Source: Streptomyces sp. RPT161
Lineage (GTDB): Bacteria > Actinomycetota > Actinomycetes > Streptomycetales > Streptomycetaceae
Assembly: GCF_027533845.1 (NCBI RefSeq)
Contig: NZ_JAPZVN010000007.1
Coordinates: 124,001-188,000 of the forward strand
Length of the DNA stretch: 64,000 bases
Direction of reading: 5' to 3'
Positions 8,542 through 17,161 of this stretch are shown one piece after another (within the stretch, counting starts at the first letter, position 1; each line of letters opens with the position of its first letter). The notes under the pieces were generated by a model, which was not told the DNA's origin, searched no databases, and saw only the letters and a program-made list of their open reading frames with translations. Both the position numbers and the translations under genes were made by a program.

Positions 8542-9126
8542 TCACAAGGCGTTGAGGGCTTCGCGTATCTGCTTGTCGACGGCCCTGATCTGGTCGCGGT
8601 AAGGGCGGAGGGTGGTGTCGATGTCCTTGAGCTGCCAGTTGTCGTCGATGTCGGTCTCGGTGATGACCAGTTCGAGGTGCTGTTGCAGGGGGCGCATGTG
8701 CAGGCCCTGTAGGACGGTGCGGAGTTGGGCGATTCCCTTGTTTCCGCCACGGGTTCCGTAGCTGGCCACCGCGGCTGGTTTGGCACGCCACTCGTGGTAG
8801 AGGAAGTCGAGGGCGTTCTTCAGCACGGCGGGGTAGCCCCAGTTGTACTGCGGGAAGACGAACACGAAGCCGTCGTAGGAGCTGACGGTGGCGCTCCATC
8901 GCCGTGTGTGTTGGTGCTCGTACCGCTGGAGAGCGGCCATGAGGGGTTCGTCCAGCAGCGGAAGGCCGACGTCCGCGAGGTCGAGCAGTTCGTGGCGCAG
9001 TGGGCTGCCCTGCTGCGCCACGTCGCGGATCCACGCGGCGATGCCGGGGCAGATACGGCCGGGGCGGGTGCTGCCGACGACAACCGCGATCCGGTCGCCG
9101 GTTGACGGTTCGCAAGTTGTGGGCAT
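8542..9126 (-). CDS. NAD(P)H-dependent FMN reductase family protein
   Basis: A 194-residue flavodoxin-like protein. The FMN phosphate loop is VVGSTRPGRI near residue 17 and the family block is FPQYNWGYPAVLKNALDFLYHEW near residue 93, with SYGTRGGNKG after it. Such enzymes reduce FMN, quinones or azo compounds with NAD(P)H. ATG 9126 has GGAG about 8 bases upstream. It lies between a P450 and a marR gene, all on the minus strand, and is a plausible MarR target. Confidence 0.9.
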   Translation of the reverse strand: MPTTCEPSTGDRIAVVVGSTRPGRICPGIAAWIRDVAQQGSPLRHELLDLADVGLPLLDEPLMAALQRYEHQHTRRWSATVSSYDGFVFVFPQYNWGYPAVLKNALDFLYHEWRAKPAAVASYGTRGGNKGIAQLRTVLQGLHMRPLQQHLELVITETDIDDNWQLKDIDTTLRPYRDQIRAVDKQIREALNAL

Positions 9127-9156
9127 GGGCGTGCTCCGTGGTTCGGTCGGCTGCGG

Positions 9157-9678
9157 TCAGTCACGCCGGGCGCGGGGGGCCGCCGAGGCGGTCACGCCGG
9201 TCGACAGGTCGAGACCGTGCCGGTCGGCGTGCTGGTGGACCACCTGACTCGCCAGCTGGGACAGCCGCTTGCGGTTGGTCTCGGTGAGGCCGCTGACAGC
9301 CTGGTGCAGTTGTCGCTCGACCTCGGCGGCGATCTCCTGGGCGAGGCGCCGGCCTTCGGCGGTCAGGACGACGTTCACCGCCCTTCGGTCTTCGGGTACG
9401 GCGGCGCGGTCCACCAGGCCCCGGCGTTCGGCCCGGCTGACCAGGCCCGTCGTGCTGGACTTGTCCAGGTCCAGCACGACGGCCAGTTGGGCCATGCCCG
9501 GCTCGCGGTCCCGCAGGATGCCGAGCAGGCGTGCCTGCTGGACCGACAGGCCGTGCGCGTCGGCGGCGCGGGCCAGAACGCCCTGGACGAGGAACGACAG
9601 CTGGACGAGCCCGTCGGTGACGCCGAGGTCCGGCACGCGCCGGGACCTACCGGTTCCGGATGGGACGGATGCGGTCAT
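9157..9678 (-). CDS. MarR-family transcriptional regulator
   Basis: A 173-residue winged-helix regulator. The recognition helix region is LAVVLDLDKSSTTGLVSRAERRGLVDR and the wing is PEDRRAVNVVLTAEGRRLAQEI. An Asp/Arg pair (PEDRRA) is as in MarR. It lies upstream of the FMN reductase and P450 on the same strand. Its own 5' region carries a strong inverted repeat with a third half-site (9697-9755), so autoregulation and control of the enzymes is likely. Confidence 0.92.
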   Translation of the reverse strand: MTASVPSGTGRSRRVPDLGVTDGLVQLSFLVQGVLARAADAHGLSVQQARLLGILRDREPGMAQLAVVLDLDKSSTTGLVSRAERRGLVDRAAVPEDRRAVNVVLTAEGRRLAQEIAAEVERQLHQAVSGLTETNRKRLSQLASQVVHQHADRHGLDLSTGVTASAAPRARRD

Positions 9679-9696
9679 GCCGCCAGCGTAGCGCCG

Positions 9697-9755
9697 GTAG
9701 TTCGTGCAGCCAACTTTTTAGTATGTGGCACGAACTACTTAGTGCGTGGCGCGAA
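9697..9755. promoter_or_regulatory. Probable MarR operator array
   Basis: A perfect 11-base inverted repeat, GTAGTTCGTGC (9697-9707) and GCACGAACTAC (9728-9738), is followed by a third related half-site GTGGCGCGAAC (9745-9755). The second and third half-sites also form an 18-base direct repeat (TTAGTATGTGGCACGAAC versus TTAGTGCGTGGCGCGAAC, three mismatches) with 21-base spacing, two helical turns. The array begins 19 bases upstream of the marR start. Confidence 0.75.
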
Positions 9756-9891
9756 CCAAGCGCTTTCCGTGGGCGGCGCCGGTGCGGGCCGGTCCTTCGT
9801 CTAGCAGCGCTAAGTCGTCAACCCTTGCTCTGCGTAATGGCGGGTGGTGACTGGCGTGCGCGGCTTGTGCCGGTCCGGCAGGCTGGAAGCG

Positions 9892-11007
9892 ATGTGGTCC
9901 ACCCGCGGGAAGACGAGTGCGGCGGACGCGACGGCCGGGCCGCGTGGAGTCCGCGATCTCCGGTGGCTCCCGGCGGTGCTGATCGTCATCAGCGTGATCT
10001 TCGACGTCTCCACACCGCCCCAGTACTCCTCATCGCCGCTGCTCGCGGCGGCACCGGCCGTGGCGGCGGCGCTCCTCTCCCAGCGCGGGACAGTGCTCGT
10101 CGGCTGTGTGGCCGTGGTGGTGGACCTGATCCTGGGCATGACGCCCGTCGGCCACCCGCAGGCCAACCATCCGATCGACATCGCCAACGTGGCGATCATC
10201 GCCGTCGTCGCGGTGTACCTCAACCACGTACTGCGCAGCCAGGGGCGACTGTTGGTGACGGTGAGTGACGTCGCCGTCGCCGCGCAACGCGCCGTGCTTC
10301 CGCACCCACCCACCCGGCTGGGCCCGCTGCGGCTGGCCGCGCGCTACGTGGCGGCCCAGGCGAAGGCGCAGATCGGCGGCGACGTCTACGCCGTGCAGGA
10401 GACGCCCTACGGGGTGCGGCTGGTCGTCGCCGACGTACGAGGCAAGGGCATGGGGGCGGTCAGCGCGGTCGCTGTCGTCGTGGGGGCGTTCCGCGAGCTG
10501 GCGGACACCGAACCGGTGCTGGTGGAGATGGTGGAGCGCCTTGAGGACTCCGCGGTACGCGAGGCACGCCGCCGGGCTGGAGACCTACCGCTGGAGGGCT
10601 TCGTCACGGCCGTCGTCGCGGAGATCCATCCCGACGACGGCCGGGTGCGGATCATCAACCGCGGCCATCCGGCGCCGCTCCTGCTACAGGACGGCACGGT
10701 ACGGGCGCTGGAGCCCGCAGAGCCGGATGTCCCGTTCGGGATGGGCGCCCTGCGCGAGGGACGCTCTCCGGCCGACGCGGTCAAGATGGTGCCGGGCAGC
10801 ACGCTCCTGTTCATGACCGACGGGGTCACCGAGGCCCGCGACCGCGCCGGTGCCTTCTACGATCCCGTCGAACGCCTCACCGGCGTACGGTTCGCCTCGC
10901 CGGACGAGCTGGTGGACACCCTGCTACGGGACGTGGCCCGACATGCCGAGGGCAAGCGGCAGGACGACATCGCGGTACTCGCCGTGAGCCGGGCGAGCGG
11001 TGAGTGA
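9892..11007 (+). CDS. Membrane PP2C-type serine phosphatase (SpoIIE domain)
   Basis: About 371 residues. The N-terminal part has three to four hydrophobic segments (LPAVLIVISVIF, then AAAPAVAAALL, then VLVGCVAVVVDLIL, then IANVAIIAVVAVYL). The C-terminal two thirds is a SpoIIE/PP2C domain: the metal motifs are GGDVYAVQE and VVADVRGKGMGAV, with NRGHPAPLLL and FMTDGVTEARD after them. Such proteins dephosphorylate anti-sigma-factor antagonists. No partner gene is adjacent. ATG 9892 and GTG 9844 are both possible starts; I prefer 9892 because GGAAG lies just before it. Confidence 0.9.
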   Translation: MWSTRGKTSAADATAGPRGVRDLRWLPAVLIVISVIFDVSTPPQYSSSPLLAAAPAVAAALLSQRGTVLVGCVAVVVDLILGMTPVGHPQANHPIDIANVAIIAVVAVYLNHVLRSQGRLLVTVSDVAVAAQRAVLPHPPTRLGPLRLAARYVAAQAKAQIGGDVYAVQETPYGVRLVVADVRGKGMGAVSAVAVVVGAFRELADTEPVLVEMVERLEDSAVREARRRAGDLPLEGFVTAVVAEIHPDDGRVRIINRGHPAPLLLQDGTVRALEPAEPDVPFGMGALREGRSPADAVKMVPGSTLLFMTDGVTEARDRAGAFYDPVERLTGVRFASPDELVDTLLRDVARHAEGKRQDDIAVLAVSRASGE

Positions 11008-11022
11008 CCGGCGTCCGCCGGG

Positions 11023-11256
11023 TCAGTTGAGCGGAGTCGGCGGCTGGGCGCCGAAACCGGAGTCCCAGGACCACAGATGCGTGCAGTTCGGGCACTGCAG
11101 GTGCAGCAGACGGCCCCGGTTGGAGAGCAGATAGCGCCAGTGGTCCGGGCAGTTGCGTCCGGCCGCGCACGGGTCGCACCCCTGGTGGTCCTCACAGCGC
11201 GGGCACGGCACCCACGCCCTGCGGCCTATGTCGGCGCTGGGATCAATCGGCAGCAT
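11023..11256 (-). CDS. Small zinc-ribbon protein, conserved in Streptomyces
   Basis: A 77-residue protein with four CxxC/CxC-type metal ligands. CPRCEDHQGCDPC precedes GRNCPDHWRYLL and CPNCTHLWSWD closes the domain. The pattern CPRC..CP.HW..LL......LQCP.CTHLW is recurrent in streptomycete small proteins of unknown function. I start at ATG 11256, beginning MLPIDPSADIGRRAW. It overlaps the end of the next upstream gene by 14 bases, so the two are probably co-transcribed. Confidence 0.75.
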   Translation of the reverse strand: MLPIDPSADIGRRAWVPCPRCEDHQGCDPCAAGRNCPDHWRYLLSNRGRLLHLQCPNCTHLWSWDSGFGAQPPTPLN

Positions 11257-11497
11257 TCTCGTCCCCCTCGCGGGGCGGCAGCACACCGGCCTCCCGCAGC
11301 TGGCGGTAGATCGCCCGCTGCTCCTCGTCCAGACCGGAGTAGAGGCGGCGGTACGCCTCCTCCTCGCCCTCCAGCACCGCGATCGGGTCCCAGTCCTCGC
11401 CCAGCGCGGCGATGACCTCGGCCCGGCGCCGTGCTTCTTCGCGGGTGAGGTCTATTTCCATCAGGTGCAGATGTTCGTTGGGGGAGTCGTCTCGCAT
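11243..11497 (-). CDS. Small acidic protein, DUF6400-like
   Basis: An 84-residue acidic, helical protein. It contains EIDLTREEARRRAEVIAALG and later YSGLDEEQRAIYRQLREAGVLP, which I associate from memory with the DUF6400 family of actinomycetes; the function is unknown. ATG 11497 is preceded by a purine-poor leader and the start is fixed by the beginning of the conserved sequence. It overlaps the zinc-ribbon gene downstream. Confidence 0.7.
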   Translation of the reverse strand: MRDDSPNEHLHLMEIDLTREEARRRAEVIAALGEDWDPIAVLEGEEEAYRRLYSGLDEEQRAIYRQLREAGVLPPREGDENAAD

Positions 11498-11679
11498 GGT
11501 GAAATTCCCGATTCGCGTGTGCGGATCAATCTGTCGTGTGTAACAAATCGCCGCGGGGCGACGGAAGGGTTCGCCAGAAAATGCGACGTACGTCGCATTC
11601 CGCCTTGATCGGGATCTTCGCCGGATTTGGCTGCTCGGCCGGCTCGCGGCCGACGTACGGTGCTCTCGCCTACGCGACG

Positions 11680-11877
11680 CTAATCGAAGTCTCCGGCCTT
11701 GATCCCGGCCACGAACGCGGCCCAGGCGGCCGCGTCGAACGTCAGCGTGGGGCCGTGGGGGTCTTTGCTGTCTCGGACGGGGATCAGGTTGGGTATGCCG
11801 TCCGCTACTTCGATGCAGTTGCCGCCTTCGCCGCCGCTGTAGCTGCTCTTGCGCCACGCTGTGCGGTTGTTGCTCAT
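11680..11877 (-). CDS. DUF397 protein
   Basis: A 65-residue DUF397 protein: WRKSSYSGGEGGNCIEVAD near the start, VRDSKDPHGPTLTFDAAAWAAFVAGIK near the end. In Streptomyces these are encoded directly after XRE/DUF5753 regulators and are thought to form regulatory pairs affecting development and antibiotics (the whiJ/abaA type). ATG 11877 overlaps the XRE gene stop by four bases (ATGA). Confidence 0.93.
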   Translation of the reverse strand: MSNNRTAWRKSSYSGGEGGNCIEVADGIPNLIPVRDSKDPHGPTLTFDAAAWAAFVAGIKAGDFD

Positions 11878-12698
11878 GTGCCGTACTCCTCCAAGGCTGA
11901 CTCGATCAGTTCCAGGGACGCCTGAGGCGGCAGGGCGGCGGCCCGTACGAGATCGTAAGACAGTCGGCAAGCGCGCACCTGCTCTGCGCTGTCGAGGAGT
12001 TGGCCTGTGTGTGGGGCTTCTACGTATGCCACGGGCGTGTCGTCCGGGAGGGTCAGGATCGTGAGTGGGCCGCTGCGTAGCGCGTGCATGCCAGCAGAAC
12101 GTGGCAGCACCTGCACGATGGCGCGATGGTCTCGCACCAGAGCGACGAGGTGCTGCAATTGTTCCCGCATGACGCCGCGCGGGAGCCCCGGCTCTTTGAG
12201 TACCGTCTCATCCAGCACCGCCCAGTATTCAACGTCCTTGTCGAGCAAGGTTGCTCGGCCGATGCGCGCCTTGACCTTCTGGCCGATCTGCTCATCCGCG
12301 AGGTACGGCCAGAAGGCTCGGAAGATCTCACGCGCGTACCCCTCGGTCTGGAGCAGTCCGGGCACCAGATACGGCGAGAACTCCTCGATCCTCCGTGCTG
12401 TACGTTCCAACTCTGCGTGAAGCGCGAAGAACTGCGGATGCTTGCTGCTCTTTTCCGCCAACTCGAAGAGCCGTTGAAAATGCCCGTCCGTCCCCAGCGC
12501 GGCGTCCAGTCGTTGCGCGAGTTCCTCCGTGGGCGCCCGAACCGCCTTCTCCACCTTCGCGATCGTGTCGCCGGACAAGTACACCAGCGATCCCAGCCGC
12601 TCCTGGGTCAGTTCCGCTGCGGTGCGCAGGCGCCGTAGCTCCGAGCCGAAGAAGGCGCGGGGGTTCGCTGAACCGTCCAACGACTTGGGCTGGGTCAC
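11874..12698 (-). CDS. XRE-family HTH regulator with DUF5753 domain
   Basis: A 274-residue regulator. The helix-turn-helix is near residues 15-60 (FFGSELRRLRTAAELTQERL, then SGDTIAKVEKAVRAP). The rest is a DUF5753 domain (FSPYLVPGLLQTEGYAREIF, ARIGRATLLDKD, VQVLPRSAGMHA, VAYVEAPHTG). I choose GTG 12698 because GGGAG lies six bases upstream; an upstream in-frame GTG at 12713 has no such site. It is coupled to a DUF397 gene downstream and divergent from a small gene at 12807, the usual whiJ-like layout. Confidence 0.93.
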   Translation of the reverse strand: MTQPKSLDGSANPRAFFGSELRRLRTAAELTQERLGSLVYLSGDTIAKVEKAVRAPTEELAQRLDAALGTDGHFQRLFELAEKSSKHPQFFALHAELERTARRIEEFSPYLVPGLLQTEGYAREIFRAFWPYLADEQIGQKVKARIGRATLLDKDVEYWAVLDETVLKEPGLPRGVMREQLQHLVALVRDHRAIVQVLPRSAGMHALRSGPLTILTLPDDTPVAYVEAPHTGQLLDSAEQVRACRLSYDLVRAAALPPQASLELIESALEEYGT

Positions 12699-12806
12699 GT
12701 GCAACTCCCTCACTGGACAGGGATCTTGTCCGGCGGCTCCCCCTGCCCACCGTACCGCCGCACCGCAACGCTAGGAACACGCAACGTCACGGAAGGCGAC
12801 TGGGGA

Positions 12807-13031
12807 ATGGCGACCGAGGACTGGCCGCAGATGGGTGCGGTGGTGCTGGACACGGGGACGGACCGGGTGGGCGTCGTACTGGGCAGCAATGCGCGAACCG
12901 TCAGCCTGCGGCCCGCAGGCGGCGGAGCACCGTGGAACGTGCGGCGGGACGAGGTGCGTCCCGCCAGCCCGTCCGACGAACTGCGCGCACGGGTGGCGGA
13001 GATCAACGCCCGGGGGACGTGGGGCCGTTGA
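12807..13031 (+). CDS. Small conserved hypothetical protein next to XRE/DUF397 pair
   Basis: A 74-residue protein (MATEDWPQMGAVVLDTGTDR at the start). It has a beta-rich core (VGVVLGSNARTVSLRPAGGG) and a trp-rich charged end. Short proteins of this kind commonly lie divergent from XRE/DUF397 pairs in Streptomyces. I start at ATG 12807, with GGAAGG and GGGGA-like purines upstream. No function can be given. Confidence 0.6.
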   Translation: MATEDWPQMGAVVLDTGTDRVGVVLGSNARTVSLRPAGGGAPWNVRRDEVRPASPSDELRARVAEINARGTWGR

Positions 13032-13116
13032 GGCCGCCTCCGGGCGCCGCGACGTCGGGTGGCCGTCCGTCCGCTGGACGGAGCGGACGGACGGCCACAC
13101 ACGTGCCCGCTGCCGC

Positions 13117-14325
13117 TCAGCGACCCCCGGAGAGCAGCAGTGGGGCGCCGCCCGGCGCGGACGCCGGCCGGCCGTTGGTGGCGGGCACGCCCGCGAGGGG
13201 GGAGACCGGCGCGCGGTCCAGCAGTGCGCGCGCCGCGAGTTCGGGGGCGACGCCCTCGCCGAACCAGTACGCCTCCTCAAGGTGTGGGTAGCCGGAGAGC
13301 ACGAAGTGCTCGATCCCCAGGGAGTGGTACTCCTCGATCCGGTCGGCGACCTCGGCGTGACTGCCGACCAGTGCCGTACCCGCGCCGCCGCGCACCAGGC
13401 CGACGCCCGCCCACAGGTTGGGGGAGATCTCCAGGTCGTCGCGAGTGCCGCCGTGCAGTTGCAGCATCCGGCGCTGGCCGACCGACTCGCTGCGGCCGAG
13501 TGCCTGCTGGGCGGCGGTGATCGTGTCCTCGTCCAGGTCGACCAAGAGCCGGTCCGCCGTGGCCCATGCCTCGCGGGCGGAGTCCCGCGAGATCACATGC
13601 AGCCGGATGCCGAAGCGGACGGTACGGCCCTCCTGTTCTGCCAGTCCACGGATCCAGTCCGTCTTCTCCTTCACCTGCTCAGGAGGTTCGCCCCAGGTGA
13701 GATAGACGTCCACGTTGCGGGCGGCGACCGGCCCGGCGGCGGCCGAGGAGCCGCCGAAGAAGATCTGCGGCAGCGGGTCGGGCGGCAGCGCGGTCAGTCC
13801 GCCCTCCACCTGGTAGTGGTCGCCCTGGAAGTCGAACGGCTGGCCGCGCCACGCTCCCCGTACGACCTGGAGGAACTCGTCGGTGCGCGCGTAGCGTTCG
13901 TCGTGGCCGAGGTGATCGCCGAAGCGCCTCTGCTCGGTCGAGTCACCTCCGGTGACCACATTGAGGAGCAGTCGGCCACGGGTGATGCGCTGGTATGTCG
14001 CCGCCATCTGCGCGGCCAGCACCGGAGAGATCACCCCGGGCCGGAACGCCACCAGGAACTTCAGGCGTTCGGTGTGCTGGGACAGAGCCGCGGTGGTCAG
14101 CCAGGCGTCCTCGCACCAGGTGCCGGTCGGCGTCAGCACCGCCTCGAAGCCCAACTGATCGGCGGCTTTGGCTATTTGTGTCAGATAGTCGATGTCGGGC
14201 GCGCGCACTCCGCTGACCGGGGTGACGCGGGAACGCCTGATGCCGCCGTCGGTGTAGGCGTGCCGGTCGACCAGGGTGCGGCCATCGCCGCCGGTGGGCA
14301 GGAACCAGTGCAGATGAACGGACAT
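13117..14325 (-). CDS. ssuD: SsuD: FMNH2-dependent alkanesulfonate monooxygenase
   Basis: A 402-residue luciferase-like (TIM barrel) monooxygenase that cleaves alkanesulfonates to aldehyde and sulfite using reduced FMN. Typical SsuD features are the HLHWFLPTGGDGR start, RGRLLLNVVTGGD, GDHLGHDERYARTDEFL and PQIFFGGSSAAA. It is the last gene of the ssuCBAD operon and needs a flavin reductase in trans; a candidate lies at 58664. GGAG lies about 8 bases before ATG 14325. Confidence 0.95.
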   Translation of the reverse strand: MSVHLHWFLPTGGDGRTLVDRHAYTDGGIRRSRVTPVSGVRAPDIDYLTQIAKAADQLGFEAVLTPTGTWCEDAWLTTAALSQHTERLKFLVAFRPGVISPVLAAQMAATYQRITRGRLLLNVVTGGDSTEQRRFGDHLGHDERYARTDEFLQVVRGAWRGQPFDFQGDHYQVEGGLTALPPDPLPQIFFGGSSAAAGPVAARNVDVYLTWGEPPEQVKEKTDWIRGLAEQEGRTVRFGIRLHVISRDSAREAWATADRLLVDLDEDTITAAQQALGRSESVGQRRMLQLHGGTRDDLEISPNLWAGVGLVRGGAGTALVGSHAEVADRIEEYHSLGIEHFVLSGYPHLEEAYWFGEGVAPELAARALLDRAPVSPLAGVPATNGRPASAPGGAPLLLSGGR

Positions 14326-14346
14326 GGGGCAGCTCCGATGCGGGGG

Positions 14347-15375
14347 TCAGCTGGTACGCGGCGGCGTGGTGGACGGCGGGAGGCCCGCGTTGAAGCGCTT
14401 GTCCACGTAGTCGGCGAAGACGAACGTGTGCGGGATCAGCTTCAGTCGGGCGAACGCGTCCGCCAGTCGCTGTTCCGAGGCGACCGCCGCGTCGTCCACG
14501 GCGACGGTCACCGTGGAGCTCTCCGTGCGCTTCACGGAGTCCAGCGCCACGGCGTAGTCCAGTCCGGTGTCCTTGGCCCACACCTTCGCCCACTGCTCGG
14601 GGTGGGTGTCGGCCCAGTCCTGTGCTTTGTGCAGCCGCTTGAGGTAGTCGGCGATCGCCGCGGACTTGTTCTTGTCCGCCAGCGCGGAGGGGGAGGCGAC
14701 CTGGAAGCTGAGGCCGTTGGTGACGCCCTCGCCGGTGGTCAGGATCCGGGCCTTGTTCTGGCGCAGCACCTGGGAGGTGTACGGGTCCCAGATCGCCCAC
14801 GCGTCGACCTTGTGCTGGGTGAACGCGGCGAGCGCGTCCGCCGGTTGAAGGTAGTCGAGTCTGACGTCGGACGGCGTCAGTCCCGCCTTCGCGAGGGAGC
14901 CGACCAACTGGGCGTGCGCGGAGCTGCCCTGGGCGACGGCGATCGACCTGCCCTTCAGGTCGGCGGCCGTCTTCAGCGGTGAGTCCCGCGGTACGACCAG
15001 GGCGTCGCCCGCGCAGGAGGCGTGGGCCGCGGCCACCACCGTGATCCTGGACCCGGCGGCCGCGGCGAAGACAGGCGGGGTGTTGCCGACACCACCGATG
15101 TCCACCGCCTTGGCGTTGACCGCCTCAAGCAGCGGCGGGCCGGAGGTGAACGTGGACCACTTGATCTTGTACGGGAGATGTTTCAGCTCTCCGGCGGCAC
15201 GAAGCACCGCCTCGGAGCCGCCCTTCTGGTCACCGACATTGAGTGTTGTGCTGCCCGAACCATCGGTTCGGCCGCCCACGGACCCGGCGGCGTCAGCGGC
15301 CGACGAGGCCCCGTCGCAGGCGGCGGTGAGGAGCGCCAGCGGGACGAGCAGAGCGCCAACAGCGCGCAGTTTCAT
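14347..15375 (-). CDS. ssuA: SsuA: sulfonate-binding lipoprotein
   Basis: A 342-residue periplasmic-type binding protein anchored as a lipoprotein (signal peptide with lipobox LLTAAC, Cys at about residue 20). It contains the aliphatic sulfonate-binding features NVGDQKGGSEAVLRAAGEL, VDIGGVGNTPPVFAAAAG, and VDAWAIWDPYTSQVL. It captures sulfonates for the SsuBC transporter. A good ribosome site (GAAGGA) precedes ATG 15375. Confidence 0.95.
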   Translation of the reverse strand: MKLRAVGALLVPLALLTAACDGASSAADAAGSVGGRTDGSGSTTLNVGDQKGGSEAVLRAAGELKHLPYKIKWSTFTSGPPLLEAVNAKAVDIGGVGNTPPVFAAAAGSRITVVAAAHASCAGDALVVPRDSPLKTAADLKGRSIAVAQGSSAHAQLVGSLAKAGLTPSDVRLDYLQPADALAAFTQHKVDAWAIWDPYTSQVLRQNKARILTTGEGVTNGLSFQVASPSALADKNKSAAIADYLKRLHKAQDWADTHPEQWAKVWAKDTGLDYAVALDSVKRTESSTVTVAVDDAAVASEQRLADAFARLKLIPHTFVFADYVDKRFNAGLPPSTTPPRTS

Positions 15376-15411
15376 GGCAGATGTCCTTCTTCGCTCATTG
15401 ACCGGCAGGGA

Positions 15412-16179
15412 TCAGGCGGCGTCGATGGTGACGGTCGCGGCCGCGGCGGGGGCCCCGACGCCGAGTCGGTCCAGCAACTCGGCGCGCAGCCTGGTGAATC
15501 CGGGGTCGCCGACATCGCGTGGACGCGGCAGGTCGACCGGTGCCTGATGGGCGATCACACCGCCGTCCATCACCAGGACCCGGTCCGCCAGCAGCACGGC
15601 CTCCTCGACGTCATGCGTGACCAGCAGCACCGCGCAGCCGCGCCGCTGCCACACCTCGGCCACCTGCCGCTGTGCCCTGATCCGGGTGAGCGCGTCCAGT
15701 GCGCCGAACGGCTCGTCCAGCAGGAGCAGATCCGGTTCGCGTACCAACGCCCTGGCCAGGGAGGCACGTTGGGCCTCTCCGCCGGAGAGGGTCTTGGGCC
15801 AAGCGTCGGCCCGGTGCTCAAGACCGACCTCGGCCAGCGCGGTGACCGCCCGCTCGCGCGGCGGCCGGTCCGGCAGACCCAGCAGCACGTTGCGCCACAC
15901 CCGCTTCCACGGCATCAGGCGGGGCGCCTGGAACGCCACCGCGCGGCGACGGGGCACCAGTACGGTGCCCTGGAAGTCGCGGTCCAGGCCGGCCAGTACG
16001 CGCAGCAGCGTGCTCTTGCCGCAGCCGCTGCGCCCGAGCAGCGCGACGAACTCGCCGGGCGCCACGGTGAGGTCGAGGCCGCCGATCACCGTGCGGCCGT
16101 CGAAGGAGCGGGTGAGGCCGTCGATCCGTACCGCATCGGCGGCGGGGACGGTCAGCGGCCCGTGAACGTCGGTCGCCAT
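15412..16179 (-). CDS. ssuB: SsuB: sulfonate ABC transporter ATPase
   Basis: A 255-residue ABC ATPase. Walker A is LGRSGCGKST (about residues 50-59), the signature LSGGEAQRASLARAL, and Walker B DLLLLDEPFGALD. The first-level family is nitrate/sulfonate/taurine importers. Its start overlaps ssuC by 28 bases, so the pair is coupled. Together with SsuA and SsuC it imports aliphatic sulfonates as a sulfur source. Confidence 0.95.
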   Translation of the reverse strand: MATDVHGPLTVPAADAVRIDGLTRSFDGRTVIGGLDLTVAPGEFVALLGRSGCGKSTLLRVLAGLDRDFQGTVLVPRRRAVAFQAPRLMPWKRVWRNVLLGLPDRPPRERAVTALAEVGLEHRADAWPKTLSGGEAQRASLARALVREPDLLLLDEPFGALDALTRIRAQRQVAEVWQRRGCAVLLVTHDVEEAVLLADRVLVMDGGVIAHQAPVDLPRPRDVGDPGFTRLRAELLDRLGVGAPAAAATVTIDAA

Positions 16180-17027
16180 TGCAGCAACAGCCTTTCCAGA
16201 GCGCGGACGACAAGGTCGGCGGCGATGCCGAGGAAGGAGTAGATCAGCAGGCAGACGACGATGATGTCGGTGCGGAAGAACTCGCGTGCCTGGTTCATCA
16301 GGAAGCCGATGCCGTCGTCGGCGTTGACCGTCTCGCCGAAGACCAGCGCCAGCCAGGCGCTGGCCAGCGAGAACCGCAGTCCGGTCATGGCGCCCGGCAG
16401 CGCGCCGGGCAGGATGACGTGCCGGATCAGCCCCCAGCGGGTGAGGCCCAACGAGGCGCCGGCCTCGATCAACTGGTCGTCCACGCTTCGGATTCCGGCG
16501 TGGACGTTGAGGTACAGCGGGAAGGCGACGCCCAGCGCGATCAGAGTGATCTTGGGTGTCTCGCCGATGCCGAGCCAGATGATGAACAGGGGGATCATGC
16601 CGATGAACGGCACCGCGCGCAGCATGTGCACCGTGGTGTCGATCAGGTCCTCGCCGAGCCGCGACAGGCCGGACAGCAGCGCCAGTCCGATGCCCGCCAC
16701 GGCGCCGAACGCGAGCCCTATGGTGACGCGTTGCAGTGAGACGGCCATGGCGGACGGCAGCGTGCCGTCGGCGATCAGGCCGCTCGCGGTGCGGGCGATG
16801 GCGCTGGGCGCGGCCAGGATGTTGCTCGGCAGCAGTCCCGTCGAGCTGAACAGTTGCCAGAGGGCGAGGAGGAGCACGGGGCCAGTGGCCCGGCGCAGGC
16901 CGCGAGGCAGCGAGCGGCGGCGGGTGGCGGCGGAGGCGATGGGCTCGAGGTCGGGGGCGTCGGCGCTTACCGAAAGCGTCTGTTGGGATATTCCGGATAT
17001 GTCCGGTGGGGCATGGTCGACGGTCAT
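16152..17027 (-). CDS. ssuC: SsuC: sulfonate ABC transporter permease
   Basis: A 291-residue membrane protein with about six hydrophobic segments and the BPD_transp_1 EAA-type loop (EAGASLGLTRWGLIRHVILPGALPG). First gene of the ssuCBAD operon. It lies 135 bases downstream of a short Cys-containing leader ORF; that stretch contains a hairpin (17078-17105) that could act in attenuation. Confidence 0.94.
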   Translation of the reverse strand: MTVDHAPPDISGISQQTLSVSADAPDLEPIASAATRRRSLPRGLRRATGPVLLLALWQLFSSTGLLPSNILAAPSAIARTASGLIADGTLPSAMAVSLQRVTIGLAFGAVAGIGLALLSGLSRLGEDLIDTTVHMLRAVPFIGMIPLFIIWLGIGETPKITLIALGVAFPLYLNVHAGIRSVDDQLIEAGASLGLTRWGLIRHVILPGALPGAMTGLRFSLASAWLALVFGETVNADDGIGFLMNQAREFFRTDIIVVCLLIYSFLGIAADLVVRALERLLLQWRPTFTGR

Positions 17028-17077
17028 GCTGGCTCCACGGCGGGCGGTGTGGTGGGGCGTCCCGGAAGGCGCGCGGG

Positions 17078-17105
17078 GCTGAACGGGCGCGTGAGCGTGT
17101 TCAGC
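17078..17105 (-). promoter_or_regulatory. Hairpin between leader peptide and ssuC; possible attenuator
   Basis: GCTGAAC (17078-17084) and GTTCAGC (17099-17105) form a perfect 7-base stem with a 14-base loop in the untranslated stretch before ssuC. A further copy of GCTGAAC at 17232-17238, inside the leader ORF, could instead pair with 17099-17105. The middle element can thus have two partners, as in attenuators. No U-tract is seen, so the mechanism is open. Confidence 0.45.
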
Positions 17106-17161
17106 GCGGCACGGGCAGGCGGCGTGGCCGCAGGAAGAGGACGGGTTGCGCTAAGAGGGCG

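Noticed and set aside
12835-14982. Plus-strand open frame of about 715 codons over ssuD and ssuA
   Set aside because: Antisense to ssuD/ssuA, which are recognised by family motifs; no motifs in this frame.
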